Assembly (NCBI RefSeq): GCF_040605455.1
Contig: NZ_JBEXCV010000022.1
Location: 1-64,000, forward strand
Length of the DNA: 64,000 bases
Origin: Embleya sp040605455
Lineage (GTDB): Bacteria; Actinomycetota; Actinomycetes; Streptomycetales; Streptomycetaceae
Reading direction: 5' to 3'
Shown: one piece after another, positions 15,507 through 23,820 of the stretch
Position numbering within the stretch: position 1 is the first letter of the stretch
How the letters are laid out: every line of letters starts with the position of its first letter
Program-made: the position numbers and the translations under genes
Notes under the pieces: generated by a model
The model's database searches: none
The model's input: the letters and a program-made list of their open reading frames with translations, nothing else
What the model was told of the DNA's origin: nothing

Positions 15507-15839
15507 ATGAGCCACACACGCTGGAAACTCACCCGGGACTGGAGGCTTGTGGCCGGCGAAACCGAATCGCCCGAGGTCCAGGCCATGCGCGTGGAGATCC
15601 GCATGGCTTCGGTTCTCGGCCAAGCGGTCCATGACCGGCGTACCGAACTGGGCATCTCGCAGAGCGAGCTCGGCAAGCGGGCGGATATGACGCAGCCGCA
15701 GATCTCCAAGCTCGAACTCGGCGGCACGGTGCCGACCCTCCCGCTGCTCGCCCGCCTGGCGAAGGCGCTCGACGCATCGTTGAACATCGCCCTGGACGGG
15801 GACACATCGACCGTCGTCTTCACGCCGCACACCGCTTGA
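15507..15839 (+). CDS. XRE-family helix-turn-helix protein (orphan HigA-like)
   Basis: The 110-residue protein has an XRE HTH from about residue 38 to 95: LGQAVHDRRTELGISQSELG, then KRADMTQPQISKLELGG and PTLPLLARLAKALDASLNI. The layout, with an N-terminal arm and a basic HTH, is that of HigA/HipB-type antitoxins or small autoregulators. An AGGGAG ribosome site precedes ATG 15507. No toxin gene lies on either side, so it is either a solitary regulator or has lost its partner. The AT-rich palindrome just upstream is the likely binding site. Confidence 0.8.
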   Translation: MSHTRWKLTRDWRLVAGETESPEVQAMRVEIRMASVLGQAVHDRRTELGISQSELGKRADMTQPQISKLELGGTVPTLPLLARLAKALDASLNIALDGDTSTVVFTPHTA

Positions 15840-15915
15840 GGCGGATGAACCGAAGTTCCGAAACGGCCCGAGCCGGCAGGCTGTTCCTTCGGCGTGTGGG
15901 GTGATGGGGGACTGA

Positions 15916-17355
15916 ATGTTCGGGACACGATCTCTCGCGGAATGCGTGATCGAGAATCCGGCGGTACCGAGCGCGGTGCTGCTTCGGGTGCTCCTGAGCG
16001 CCGAGGACGAACAACTGCGGCGGGCCTTTCGCGCCGCGCCGGGCCTGCCCCGGGACGTGGTGGAGGTGATGCTCGTGCACCCGGATCAGGGTGTGCGGGC
16101 CGCGGTCGCCGCGAATCCGTACATCGATGCCGAGCAACGGGGCCGGCTGGTTCACGATCGGAGCAGGGCGGTGCTCGCCAATCTCTTCGGATACCGGACG
16201 CACCCCGACGGCGAGCCGAGACCGCTGCCGGACGCCGCCTACGCGGCGTTCTTCGCCGGTCGGCAATGGGCGAACGTCGCGCGGCAGGACCAACCCTGGG
16301 ATGAACTGCGGCTGTTGGAGGAGATGAGTCGGTGCGAAAGCATGCCGCATCGGTTGCGACAGGCTCTCGCCCGGCATCCCCAGCCGGGGCTGCGCCGGTT
16401 CGCGGCCCGGTTCGTGGGCGGCCTGTCGGCCGAGGATCGGGCCGCGCTGGCGAGCGACCCGGACCCGGACGTGCGCGCGGAGGCTCGGCAGGTGGCCGAG
16501 GACGACGCGGAGATCCACACCGGCATCGATATCGATTGGAATCCCGAGAACTGGGGCCACAGTTGGGTCTTCAATAGCCGGCTCGTGGAACGGGAGGCGA
16601 TGGAGCGGGTGGTTCGAGGGAACGACTGCCCGGCCCACTACCGCAGCGCGCTGGCCGGGAACCCGCACCTGCCGCCGGACCTGGTGGCCGTGCTGGCTCG
16701 GGACGGGGATCCGGACGTCCGGGACATGGTCTCGCTTCGGCCCGAGCTGACCGAGGAGGAGCGCGCCGCGATCGACTATCGGGTGCCGGAGTTGACCGAC
16801 CTCGACGAGGTCGCGTGGTATCCGTACCTGGCCCGATCCCAATCGCCCGTCGACTACGCGCGCTCCGCGCACCCGGTGCGGCGGCGGCAGGCGGCCTGCG
16901 CTCCCGGGCTGCCGCAGGACCTGCGGGATGCGCTGCTGGGCGATCCGGACCCGGGCGTACGGGTTTTGACGTGCCGTCACCAGCCCGGCGTGCCGGCCGA
17001 GGATCTGTTGCGTGCGTACCGGGAGTTCCGAGGCCGCCATCGGTGGCGACTGACCTGTCGGCCCGGCTTCCCCACGCGCGGGCTCGCCCGCTTCGCGGAC
17101 GACCCGGACCCGGCCATGCGCGAGCTTGTCGTGCTCGACCCGCAGGCGCCGGCCGCAGTGGTGGTCGGGTTGCTCGCCGACCCGGAGCGATGCGTACGCA
17201 CCACACTCGCGCAACATCCGGCGGTGCCGGTCGAACGCCTGCTCACGATGCTGGACGATCCCGAACTCGCGCCGTACGCGGCCCGCAACCCGTCCCTCCC
17301 GATCGAGGCGATGCACCGAATCCTGGACGCGACGGGCGTCCCGGGCCGGGGGTGA
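15916..17355 (+). CDS. Leucine-rich-repeat-variant-like repeat protein, copy 1
   Basis: The 479-residue cytosolic protein is built of short helical repeats of the form NPxxPxxLLxxLLxDPDxxVR. Examples are NPYIDAEQRGRLVHD, NPHLPPDLVAVLARDGDPDV and HPAVPVERLLTMLDDPELAP. This resembles the LRV (leucine-rich repeat variant) or HEAT-like solenoid found in Streptomyces hypothetical proteins. No catalytic motif, signal peptide or membrane segment is seen. It is 6 bp upstream of a paralogue (17362-18792) of nearly equal length, so the pair arose by tandem duplication. The role may be protein binding. Confidence 0.72.
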   Translation: MFGTRSLAECVIENPAVPSAVLLRVLLSAEDEQLRRAFRAAPGLPRDVVEVMLVHPDQGVRAAVAANPYIDAEQRGRLVHDRSRAVLANLFGYRTHPDGEPRPLPDAAYAAFFAGRQWANVARQDQPWDELRLLEEMSRCESMPHRLRQALARHPQPGLRRFAARFVGGLSAEDRAALASDPDPDVRAEARQVAEDDAEIHTGIDIDWNPENWGHSWVFNSRLVEREAMERVVRGNDCPAHYRSALAGNPHLPPDLVAVLARDGDPDVRDMVSLRPELTEEERAAIDYRVPELTDLDEVAWYPYLARSQSPVDYARSAHPVRRRQAACAPGLPQDLRDALLGDPDPGVRVLTCRHQPGVPAEDLLRAYREFRGRHRWRLTCRPGFPTRGLARFADDPDPAMRELVVLDPQAPAAVVVGLLADPERCVRTTLAQHPAVPVERLLTMLDDPELAPYAARNPSLPIEAMHRILDATGVPGRG

Positions 17356-17361
17356 CGGGCG

Positions 17362-18792
17362 ATGTCGGGGATCGATGGGCTGGTTGCGGGTGTGCTCGGG
17401 AATCCGGCGGTACCGGGGGAGGTTTTGTTACGGGCGTTGACGGGCGAGTTGGGGCGGGTGGCCTGCAACGGGCTTGCCGAGGCGACGGCCTTGCCGCAGG
17501 ACGTGATCGAGGTGATGGTCGGGCACCCCGATCGCCGGGTGCGGATGGCGTTGGGCGGTAATCCGCATGTGGATCCGGTGCAGCGGTCGCGGTTGGTCGC
17601 CGATCCGGACCGGGTGGTGGCTGCGCGTACGGTCGACGGGAAACGCCATCCGGACGGGGATCCGCGTCCGCTGCCGGATGACGGCTACGCGCGGTTTCTT
17701 TCGCATGCGATGTCGGCGGAGAGCGCTTTTGGCGATCAGATGTTGACCCGCGACGAGGTGCTGCAGTTGCTCTTGTCCTCCGGCGACACGCCGCAGCACA
17801 TATACCGATCGTTTGTTACCCGGCCGGAGGCTGAACTGCGGTTGACGGCCTGCCAATGGTGGGAGAACCTCCCCTTTGCCGATCGGGTGGCTCTGACGCT
17901 CGACCCGGTGCGCAGGGTCCGTGGACGGGCCAGAAGGAAAGCGATCGAGGTACGCCGATGCCTGACCGACATCGACTGGACACCGACCAACCGAGGCAGT
18001 GAGTCGGCCATTTACAACCGCCTGCTCACGCGCGCCGACGCCGAGCGGATCATTTGGGGCGAAGCCCCGCCGCATTACCGGTACTACGCCGCCGGGAATC
18101 CACATCTCCCGGCCGATCTGGTGGCCGTTCTGGCGCGCGATCTTGATCCGCGCGTGCGCTATCGGGTGTCGATCCGACCGGAATTGACGGAGGATCAGCG
18201 GGCGGCGATCGACTACGAGGTGCCGGCGGTGGAGGACCTGGACGACGCGATTCGGTACTCGCCACGTCCCCCCGCGGGTACGCCGGACGAGTGGGCGCGC
18301 TCGGCGCATCCCGGGCTGCGACGGATCGCGGCGGGCTCGGTCGGGCTTTCGGCGGAGTCGCGCGATGCCCTGGCGGTTGATTCCGACCTCGGGGTGCGGG
18401 TGCTGACCTGTCGTCACCAGGCGGGTGTCGCGCCGGAGTTGCTGTTGAGGGCGTATCGGGACTTCCGTGGTCGGCATCGGAGTCGGCTGACCTGGCGTCC
18501 CGGCTTTCCGACGCACGGGCTCGCGCGGTTCGCGGACGACCCGGATTCCGGCATGCGCGAGCTTGTGCTGCGCGATCCGGACGCGCCGGTGGATGTGGTG
18601 GTCGGGTTGCTCGCGGATCCGGAGCGGCGTGTGCGGGCCGCGCTCGCTCGGCATCCGGCGGTGCCGGTGGATCGGTTGCTTGTACTGCTGGACGATGCCG
18701 AACTCGGGCCGGATGCGGCGCTTAATCCGGCGCTTCCGGTCGAGGCCATGCATCGGATCCTGGATGCCGCCGGGGTGCCGCGCGGGGCGTGA
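17362..18792 (+). CDS. Leucine-rich-repeat-variant-like repeat protein, copy 2
   Basis: The 476-residue paralogue of the preceding gene shares long stretches, such as NPHLPADLVAVLARDLDPRV, GVRVLTCRHQ and GFPTHGLARFADDPDSGMREL, and the same C-terminal ending (EAMHRILDAAGVP). Divergence is highest in the middle (about 110-200), where copy 1 has ARQDQPWDELRLLEEM and copy 2 has LTRDEVLQLLLSSG. Both keep an intact frame, which argues for selection on each. They are almost certainly co-transcribed. Function unknown. Confidence 0.72.
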   Translation: MSGIDGLVAGVLGNPAVPGEVLLRALTGELGRVACNGLAEATALPQDVIEVMVGHPDRRVRMALGGNPHVDPVQRSRLVADPDRVVAARTVDGKRHPDGDPRPLPDDGYARFLSHAMSAESAFGDQMLTRDEVLQLLLSSGDTPQHIYRSFVTRPEAELRLTACQWWENLPFADRVALTLDPVRRVRGRARRKAIEVRRCLTDIDWTPTNRGSESAIYNRLLTRADAERIIWGEAPPHYRYYAAGNPHLPADLVAVLARDLDPRVRYRVSIRPELTEDQRAAIDYEVPAVEDLDDAIRYSPRPPAGTPDEWARSAHPGLRRIAAGSVGLSAESRDALAVDSDLGVRVLTCRHQAGVAPELLLRAYRDFRGRHRSRLTWRPGFPTHGLARFADDPDSGMRELVLRDPDAPVDVVVGLLADPERRVRAALARHPAVPVDRLLVLLDDAELGPDAALNPALPVEAMHRILDAAGVPRGA

Positions 18793-18902
18793 AGTCGCCC
18801 CGGTGGCACGGGTGGTGAACCGTCCGTCGATGCGACACGTGTGTGATCGACGGGCGGCTCAGAGGTGGTTTCGGGGGGTGACGAGAGGACTGTCACAACC
18901 GG

Positions 18903-18917
18903 CTGACTGCTCATCAG
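18903..18917. promoter_or_regulatory. Shared palindromic operator, site 3 (CTGACTGCTCATCAG)
   Basis: It has a perfect left arm CTGAC and right arm ATCAG (one change, as at sites 11 and 12), 118 bp upstream of the alcohol dehydrogenase start. It has T rather than G after the left arm, so it is the weakest of the twelve. Confidence 0.55.
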
Positions 18918-19034
18918 TTCCGGGCTAGAGTGCCGCGCGGGTACGCGTGCGCGCTTGAGCTCCGGAGCCGGTCCGGCCGGTAAGCCGTCGAGCGCCCCGG
19001 CTCGTCAGCCCATTTTCCGATGGAGGAGGAACCG

Positions 19035-20102
19035 GTGAAGGGCGTTCTTTTCGATGGCAAGGAAGCCTCGGTCGTCGACGACCTCGAGGTGCGTGCACCC
19101 GGGGCCAACGAGGTCCTGGTCAAGATCGGCGCGGCCGGTCTGTGCCACAGCGACATCTCGGTGATCAACGGCACCATTCCCTTCCCGCCCCCGGTCGTCC
19201 TCGGGCACGAGGGCGCCGGTGTCGTGGAGGCCGTCGGCGAGCTGGTGACGCACGTGAAGCCCGGTGACCACGTGGCCCTGTCCACGCTGGCCTCGTGCGG
19301 GGCGTGCCGCGAGTGCGACCGCGGCCGGCCGACCATGTGTGCCAAGAGCTTCGGCCAGCTCAACCAGCCGTTCACGCGCGGCGGCAAGCCGGTCTACAAC
19401 TTCGCGGGTCTGTCGGTATTCGCCGAGCAGATCGTGGTCAAGGGCGTCCAGGCGGTCAAGATCCCCAAGGACATCCCGCTCGCGTCCGCCGCGCTGATCG
19501 GGTGCGGTGTGCTGACCGGCGTGGGTGCGGTGCTGAACCGGGCAAAGGTACAACCCGGTGACACCGTCGCGGTGATCGGCACCGGCGGCATCGGCCTCAA
19601 CGTGATCCAGGGCGCGAAGCTCGCGGGCGCGGTGCGGATCGTGGCCGTGGACGCGAACCCGGCGAAGGAGGAGGTGGCGCGGGAGTTCGGCGCGACCGAC
19701 TTCGTCGACGCGCGTGCGGTCGAGGACTCGGTCAAGGCGGTCCAGGCCCTGGTGCCGGGCGGTGTGGACCACGCGTTCGAGTGCGTCGGGCACGTCGCGG
19801 TGATCCGCAACGCGATCGACATGCTCGGGCGGGCCGGTCAGGCGATCATCCTGGGCGTCGCGCCGTCGGACGCCGAGGCGTCCTTCCACGTGTCCTCGAT
19901 GTTCCTGGACAAGTCGATCATGGGCTGCCGCTACGGGTCGTCGCGCCCGCAGTACGACATCGCGCGCTACGCCGACCTGTACAAGACCGGCGGCCTCAAG
20001 CTCGACGAACTGGTCACCCGGACCTACGCCCTGGACGACTTCCACCACGCGGTCGAGGACGCCGAGGCGGGCAAGATCGCGCGAGGCGTCTTCGTCTTCT
20101 GA
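19035..20102 (+). CDS. Zinc-dependent alcohol dehydrogenase (MDR, class III-like)
   Basis: The 355-residue product is a medium-chain dehydrogenase: the catalytic zinc ligands are in GLCHSD and GHEGAGVVEAVGE, the structural zinc site in SCGACRECDRGRPTMC, and the NAD-binding motif GTGGIGLNVIQGAKLAG. It resembles the actinobacterial MSMEI/Rxyl_3153-type NAD-dependent alcohol dehydrogenases found near steroid and lipid genes. GTG 19035 was preferred over ATG 19020, because the GGAGGAGGAA ribosome site (19022-19031) overlaps the upstream ATG and is spaced correctly for the GTG. It is followed by a strong hairpin. Operator site 3 upstream suggests it belongs to the same regulon. Confidence 0.9.
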   Translation: MKGVLFDGKEASVVDDLEVRAPGANEVLVKIGAAGLCHSDISVINGTIPFPPPVVLGHEGAGVVEAVGELVTHVKPGDHVALSTLASCGACRECDRGRPTMCAKSFGQLNQPFTRGGKPVYNFAGLSVFAEQIVVKGVQAVKIPKDIPLASAALIGCGVLTGVGAVLNRAKVQPGDTVAVIGTGGIGLNVIQGAKLAGAVRIVAVDANPAKEEVAREFGATDFVDARAVEDSVKAVQALVPGGVDHAFECVGHVAVIRNAIDMLGRAGQAIILGVAPSDAEASFHVSSMFLDKSIMGCRYGSSRPQYDIARYADLYKTGGLKLDELVTRTYALDDFHHAVEDAEAGKIARGVFVF

Positions 20103-20132
20103 CGCAGTATTCGTTGGATCATCTTCCGGTCG

Positions 20133-20163
20133 AAGCGCGCTCCTCACGCCGAGGGGCGCGCTT
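20133..20163 (+). terminator. Terminator of the alcohol dehydrogenase gene
   Basis: AAGCGCGCTCCTC (20133-20145) pairs with GAGGGGCGCGCTT (20151-20163), 12 of 13 positions, around a 5-nt loop and running into a TTT. Confidence 0.7.
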
Positions 20164-20167
20164 TGGC

Positions 20168-20182
20168 GTACGGAGTCCGTAC
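20168..20182. promoter_or_regulatory. Perfect 15-bp palindrome before the WXG-like module
   Basis: GTACGGA and TCCGTAC flank a single G. It lies 78 bp before the first gene of the three-gene WXG-like module and after the preceding terminator, so it is a candidate operator for that module. Confidence 0.45.
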
Positions 20183-20259
20183 CTCTCCCGATCGGATCTT
20201 GTTGCCCTCTGCAATCGACGGGATACAATCGGCTCTTCGCACTGACCGGGGGATGTGTG

Positions 20260-20706
20260 ATGGCAGAACGGTTTTCGGTGGATTTCGGGTGGCTGGACGC
20301 GTTGATAGCCGCGTTCGACGGCTCGACCCGTGCCACGGACGCGGCGCTCGACGCGCTGCACGAGACCGGCCCGATCCGGACCGGGCACAAGGATCTCGAC
20401 AAGGCATGCGACCACTTCAATGGGAAGTGGGAGAAACGGGTCAAGGATTTCCGGGGCGACATCGCCAAATTCCGAGCCGTGGTGGAGAACTCCAAGTCCA
20501 TGTACGGCGTGACCGAGCAACATGTGGCCACCTCCATGGCTCGGTTCACGAGCGGCGCCCCCGCACCGGGTCAGCCGGCCGCCGCATCGCCGGGGGGTGT
20601 CGAATCCTCGCTGCGCGCCGTTCTGGACCCCACCGGCTCGGCCACGCCGTCGGGTGCCTCGCCCACGGCTCCCGCGCCGAGCCGGATCGGTGAGGTGCTC
20701 GGATGA
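20260..20706 (+). CDS. WXG100-like small helical protein (type VII-associated)
   Basis: The 148-residue protein has a helical N-terminal 90 residues (FGWLDALIAAFDGSTRATDA, CDHFNGKWEKRVKDF, YGVTEQHVATSMARF) and a Pro/Ala/Ser-rich tail. Size, helix layout and the central Trp are like those of ESX/WXG100-family partners, although no exact WXG turn is seen. Similar Streptomyces proteins sit directly before large type VII-like effector genes. It starts at ATG 20260 after a GGGGGA site, and its TGA overlaps the next start (ATGA, 20703-20706). Probable chaperone or co-secreted partner of the next gene product. Confidence 0.65.
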   Translation: MAERFSVDFGWLDALIAAFDGSTRATDAALDALHETGPIRTGHKDLDKACDHFNGKWEKRVKDFRGDIAKFRAVVENSKSMYGVTEQHVATSMARFTSGAPAPGQPAAASPGGVESSLRAVLDPTGSATPSGASPTAPAPSRIGEVLG

Positions 20707-21947
20707 GCTCCGCATCGAAGGAGTTCCCCGGACTGCGCTTCGATCCGGCTCCGGGATTGGTGCCGGCACTCGGTGCGCTGGCTGAGAAGGTACGTCAAGC
20801 GGCGACGCAACTGGGCAACGTGCGAGCAGAGTTGGAGACCACTCTGCGTGATGCCGGGGCCTGGACCGGTTTGGCCGGCGGTTTGTGCCACGACGCCGTT
20901 CAGCACATCTATCCGGACGTCTGGACCATGCACGACGCCCTGTCCGGGGTCGAGCACACACTCGGCGAATGGTCGTACCTCCTGACGGAGTACCAGCGCT
21001 CCCGGACGAGTCTGGAGGCCCAGGCCGTCGCGGCCCGGGCGCGGCTGAAGCAGGCGAAGGCCGATCCCGATGCGGACATCGGGTTCACCGACATCGTCGC
21101 TCGATCGGGCCGGGAGCGGGAAGACCTCTTCAAGCGCCATGACATCGCAAAGCAGGCGGTGAACCAGGCCGAGGAGGAACTCGACCGGATCATCGGGGCC
21201 GCCGAGGCCCTGAAGAAGCAACACGACGAATCCGCAGGGACGTTCGCCAAGCAGATCCGCGGCTTCGCCGACCATCTTCCGGACGCGGATACGATGACCC
21301 CGGCGGGGTCGAAGCTCATCCCGCCGTACTTCACGAAGCCGCCGGCCAGCGCCGAAGACCTGGGTCCCAAGCGCGAGTTCGACGTGAGCGATCCCACCGC
21401 GAAGGACCAGGCAACGCGCTTGGCCGCCATGGCGATGGTGGCAGGCCAGGACGCGTACTTCGACAATGATCGCGCGGCGAGCTACATGAAGAATTGGCTC
21501 GAGGGGAACGGGCAGGATGTCCAGTTCGATGCAAGTGAATTCGTGAACGCCAACCCCGCTTTCCAGCAGACGATCAATGAAACCTTGAGGGCCAACGGGG
21601 CGGCAGGGAATTTTGATACCGGCTGGAAGAGCGGTACGGTGGCGAATGACATGCAGAACGGCAAAGTGCCGCGCGAGCTGCAGGATTTCTATTACACGAT
21701 GAACGGCTATCAATATCGGATAGTCGGGTCGGATATCACGATGGTCGATGGTCAACCGGTCGGGCAGGTCCGAGTCGACATCTACAAGCGATACAACTGG
21801 GGTAATCCCGAGGGTGGCGGGCACAGAAACGACATCGAAGGCGTCCCGCAGAACGACTTGGCTCGTCTCAATGAGACCGGGTTGGCCCACGATTTCGACA
21901 TCGTGGGCAGTACGACGTTCTACGCCGCTCCGGCCCCGACTCCGTGA
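20703..21947 (+). CDS. Large WXG-like protein with unknown C-terminal domain (candidate effector)
   Basis: The 414-residue protein has an N-terminal helical, type VII-style region (about 1-180) with AWTGLAGGLCHDAVQHI (a WTG turn in place of WXG), WSYLLTEYQRSRTSLEAQ and a long coiled-coil (about 95-180). A Pro linker (PPYFTKPPASAEDLG) leads to a C-terminal domain of about 200 residues, with AYFDNDRAASYMKNWLEGNG, ANPAFQQTINETLR and VDIYKRYNWGNPEGGGHRND. I do not recognise this domain and see no known nuclease or deaminase motif, although the His/Asn/Asp residues near its end could be catalytic. It is flanked by a WXG-like partner and a membrane protein. The layout suggests a secreted effector, but that is inference. 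Confidence 0.65.
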   Translation: MSSASKEFPGLRFDPAPGLVPALGALAEKVRQAATQLGNVRAELETTLRDAGAWTGLAGGLCHDAVQHIYPDVWTMHDALSGVEHTLGEWSYLLTEYQRSRTSLEAQAVAARARLKQAKADPDADIGFTDIVARSGREREDLFKRHDIAKQAVNQAEEELDRIIGAAEALKKQHDESAGTFAKQIRGFADHLPDADTMTPAGSKLIPPYFTKPPASAEDLGPKREFDVSDPTAKDQATRLAAMAMVAGQDAYFDNDRAASYMKNWLEGNGQDVQFDASEFVNANPAFQQTINETLRANGAAGNFDTGWKSGTVANDMQNGKVPRELQDFYYTMNGYQYRIVGSDITMVDGQPVGQVRVDIYKRYNWGNPEGGGHRNDIEGVPQNDLARLNETGLAHDFDIVGSTTFYAAPAPTP

Positions 21948-22474
21948 ACTCCCCCGGCGCCACGAGTGTGGCCACGGCAGGCGTTCGCAGGCTTCTCTTC
22001 CTGGTGCTCGCCTTCCTGGTCGGCATGCTGGTCCTCGGCGGGGTGACGCTCGGGGCCGTGTATCTCTATGTTCGGCATCCTTGGTCGCCCTCTCATCATG
22101 ATTCCCGTGCTTATCCCGGGAGTAGCGATATATCCCTGAAGGAATCTCTGAAGCTGACCGGCGCCACCCTGCCGGCCGATGCGGGCAATGTTCGCTACTA
22201 TGTCAAGGGAAACATGATGGGAACGCTTCTGCAGCTTTCCTATCAGGTTCCGTGTAATTCTGTTCCGGCCATCATGTCAGCCGCGAAACTCACGGTTCCG
22301 ATTGCCGTGGACAGCATCGACAACAAGGTCCGCAGATTCGCCGAGAGCCATGGCTGGCGACCGGAGGCGGGTGCTACGACCGCCGTTGGCGATACGCGAG
22401 TATGGAACACCACGGCCATGGTGCAGACGCTGGGCTCCGGAAAGTGTTCCGTGTATGTCGACGCCTTCAATTGA
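21944..22474 (+). CDS. Single-pass membrane protein (candidate immunity protein)
   Basis: The 176-residue product has one membrane segment at about 15-42 (LLFLVLAFLVGMLVLGGVTL) and then an extracytoplasmic domain with two Cys (VPCNSVPAIM, SGKCSVYVDAF) that may pair. Its N-terminus in the cytosol and most of the chain outside match immunity proteins that guard against effectors acting at the cell surface, or a simple anchored receptor. It begins at GTG 21944, overlapping the TGA of the candidate effector gene (GTGA). The GC content of this gene is visibly lower than its neighbours, with more AT-ending codons, which suggests recent transfer. Confidence 0.62.
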   Translation: MNSPGATSVATAGVRRLLFLVLAFLVGMLVLGGVTLGAVYLYVRHPWSPSHHDSRAYPGSSDISLKESLKLTGATLPADAGNVRYYVKGNMMGTLLQLSYQVPCNSVPAIMSAAKLTVPIAVDSIDNKVRRFAESHGWRPEAGATTAVGDTRVWNTTAMVQTLGSGKCSVYVDAFN

Positions 22475-22565
22475 GGCCGCCCACGGGCCGCTTCCGGGCT
22501 GCGGCAAGACGGGTCGAGGCAGCCCTGCGGCGGATGACGCTGCGGGTCGCAGGTGTGGACGGCGC

Positions 22566-22784
22566 GTGGCTCTGGAGCGAGGGCTGCCCGCGGACATCCC
22601 GGTCGTGGACGGCGAGCGCGTGCTCGTACTGGACCCGCCGACGTACGAAAGGACCTGGAACGCGGGCCGCTTCCACCCGCACATCACCGGCGAACTCACC
22701 CTCGAAGCGGTCCTGAACCGCGCCGAGACCGAGGCGTACCTGGCCAAGGCCGCACCGCCGCGGATGTGGCCGGACGGCGACTAG
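22566..22784 (+). pseudogene. Possible gene fragment, unknown family
   Basis: A C-terminal-looking stretch LPADIPVVDGERVLVLDPPT to AYLAKAAPPRMWPDGD (22584-22784) has good codon bias but no start with a ribosome site. In another frame just before it, MTLRVAGVDGAWLWSEG (from 22533) would join smoothly through a frameshift near 22585. I read this as the remnant of a truncated and frameshifted gene. Confidence 0.35.
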
Positions 22785-22835
22785 CCGGCAGCCTCGCGGG
22801 CTGGTGCGCTCATCGGTCGGCAGTTCGGCCAGGCA

Positions 22836-23309
22836 TCACCAGATGGGGCGGAGGGGTGGCACCGAGGCACCTGCGAGACCGCGGATCATCCCGGCGAGTT
22901 CGGCACGCGGCACCTCGCGGCCGGCCGCGTGCAGCTGCTCGGTCAGCTGGGCCTCCAGCTGGTGCAGGATGCGCCCGGCCACCGCGAGGTGCTCCAGGGC
23001 CTTGTCGGTCAGCACGATCAGCTTGCGCCGTCCGCCCTCGGGGTGTGGCGTCCGCCGGACGTAGCCACGCTTCTCCAGGTCGTCGACGATCTGGCCGGCC
23101 GCTTGCTTGGTCACGCCCAGATGCTCGGCCAGCTCGCTGCTGGTCGAGCCCGGTCCGTACAGCGCCTGGAAAACGAGCCCGTGTATCGGGCGCAGGTCGG
23201 AGTAGCCGGCGCTGTCCAGGCGGCTCACGAACTCGGAGAGGACCAGCTGGAAGGCCATCCCGAGCAGGAAGGTCAGCTCTGCGCGTTCGAGCGGGTCTTC
23301 GATCTCCAT
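22836..23309 (-). CDS. MarR-family transcriptional regulator
   Basis: The 157-residue protein has a winged helix: STSSELAEHLGVTKQAAGQI (recognition helix) and VDDLEKRGYVRRTPHPEGGR plus RKLIVLTDKAL (wing). It starts MEIEDPLERAELTF at ATG 23309. It is divergent from a cupin gene across a 73-bp region that contains a perfect 25-bp palindrome (23339-23363), the likely operator for both genes. MarR proteins usually repress and respond to small phenolic or lipophilic ligands; the ligand is unknown. Confidence 0.9.
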   Translation of the reverse strand: MEIEDPLERAELTFLLGMAFQLVLSEFVSRLDSAGYSDLRPIHGLVFQALYGPGSTSSELAEHLGVTKQAAGQIVDDLEKRGYVRRTPHPEGGRRKLIVLTDKALEHLAVAGRILHQLEAQLTEQLHAAGREVPRAELAGMIRGLAGASVPPLRPIW

Positions 23310-23338
23310 CGATCCATGTTGACACACCTATCCAAAGC

Positions 23339-23363
23339 AGCTTTACTCACGATGAGTAAAGCT
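23339..23363. promoter_or_regulatory. Perfect 25-bp palindrome, MarR operator
   Basis: AGCTTTACTCA (23339-23349) and TGAGTAAAGCT (23353-23363) are exact inverted copies around CGA. It lies between the divergent marR and cupin genes, 19 bp before the cupin ATG and 29 bp before the marR ATG. It is AT-richer than the surroundings. Confidence 0.85.
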
Positions 23364-23382
23364 GGTTTACACTGGAGGAATC

Positions 23383-23757
23383 ATGTACGTCGTCGGTGAG
23401 ACCGAGGAGCGCACCACCAGGACCGCCGCGGCTGCGATGTTCGCGCTTGCCGGGCCGAGCCAGGGCAGTGCGGAGGTGAGCACCTGGCGGGTGGAGATCG
23501 GCGCCGACATCTCCACCCCTGTGCACATCATCGACCGGGAGCAGGTCTGGATGCCGCTGTCCGGCGCATTCGAGGTCACGGTCGACGGCAGAAGCGAGAA
23601 GGTCGAGGCCGGCCGGGCGGTGATCGTCCCGGCGGGCGTCGTTCGCCGACTCAAAGCGACCGGTGGTCCGGCCGAGGCACTGGTCTGCATGGTGGTCGGC
23701 GGGAAGGCCATGATGCCCGGCAGCGACGCGAAGATCCCTCTCCCCTGGGCTGAGTGA
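23383..23757 (+). CDS. Cupin domain protein
   Basis: The 124-residue single cupin has metal-ligand-like positions in PVHIIDREQVWMPLSGAFEV (about 46-65) and a second motif around VEAGRAVIVPAGVVRRLKA. The first motif has His and Glu, but the usual HxH pair is incomplete, so metal binding is uncertain. It may be a quercetinase- or epimerase-like enzyme or a ligand-binding protein. It is the apparent target of the divergent MarR regulator. Confidence 0.82.
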   Translation: MYVVGETEERTTRTAAAAMFALAGPSQGSAEVSTWRVEIGADISTPVHIIDREQVWMPLSGAFEVTVDGRSEKVEAGRAVIVPAGVVRRLKATGGPAEALVCMVVGGKAMMPGSDAKIPLPWAE

Positions 23758-23820
23758 TCCGTTGCCCCGGAGCGGCTCGCGGCACGACCGGACGCACCCC
23801 GAGGCTTGTTGGGTCGTGTC

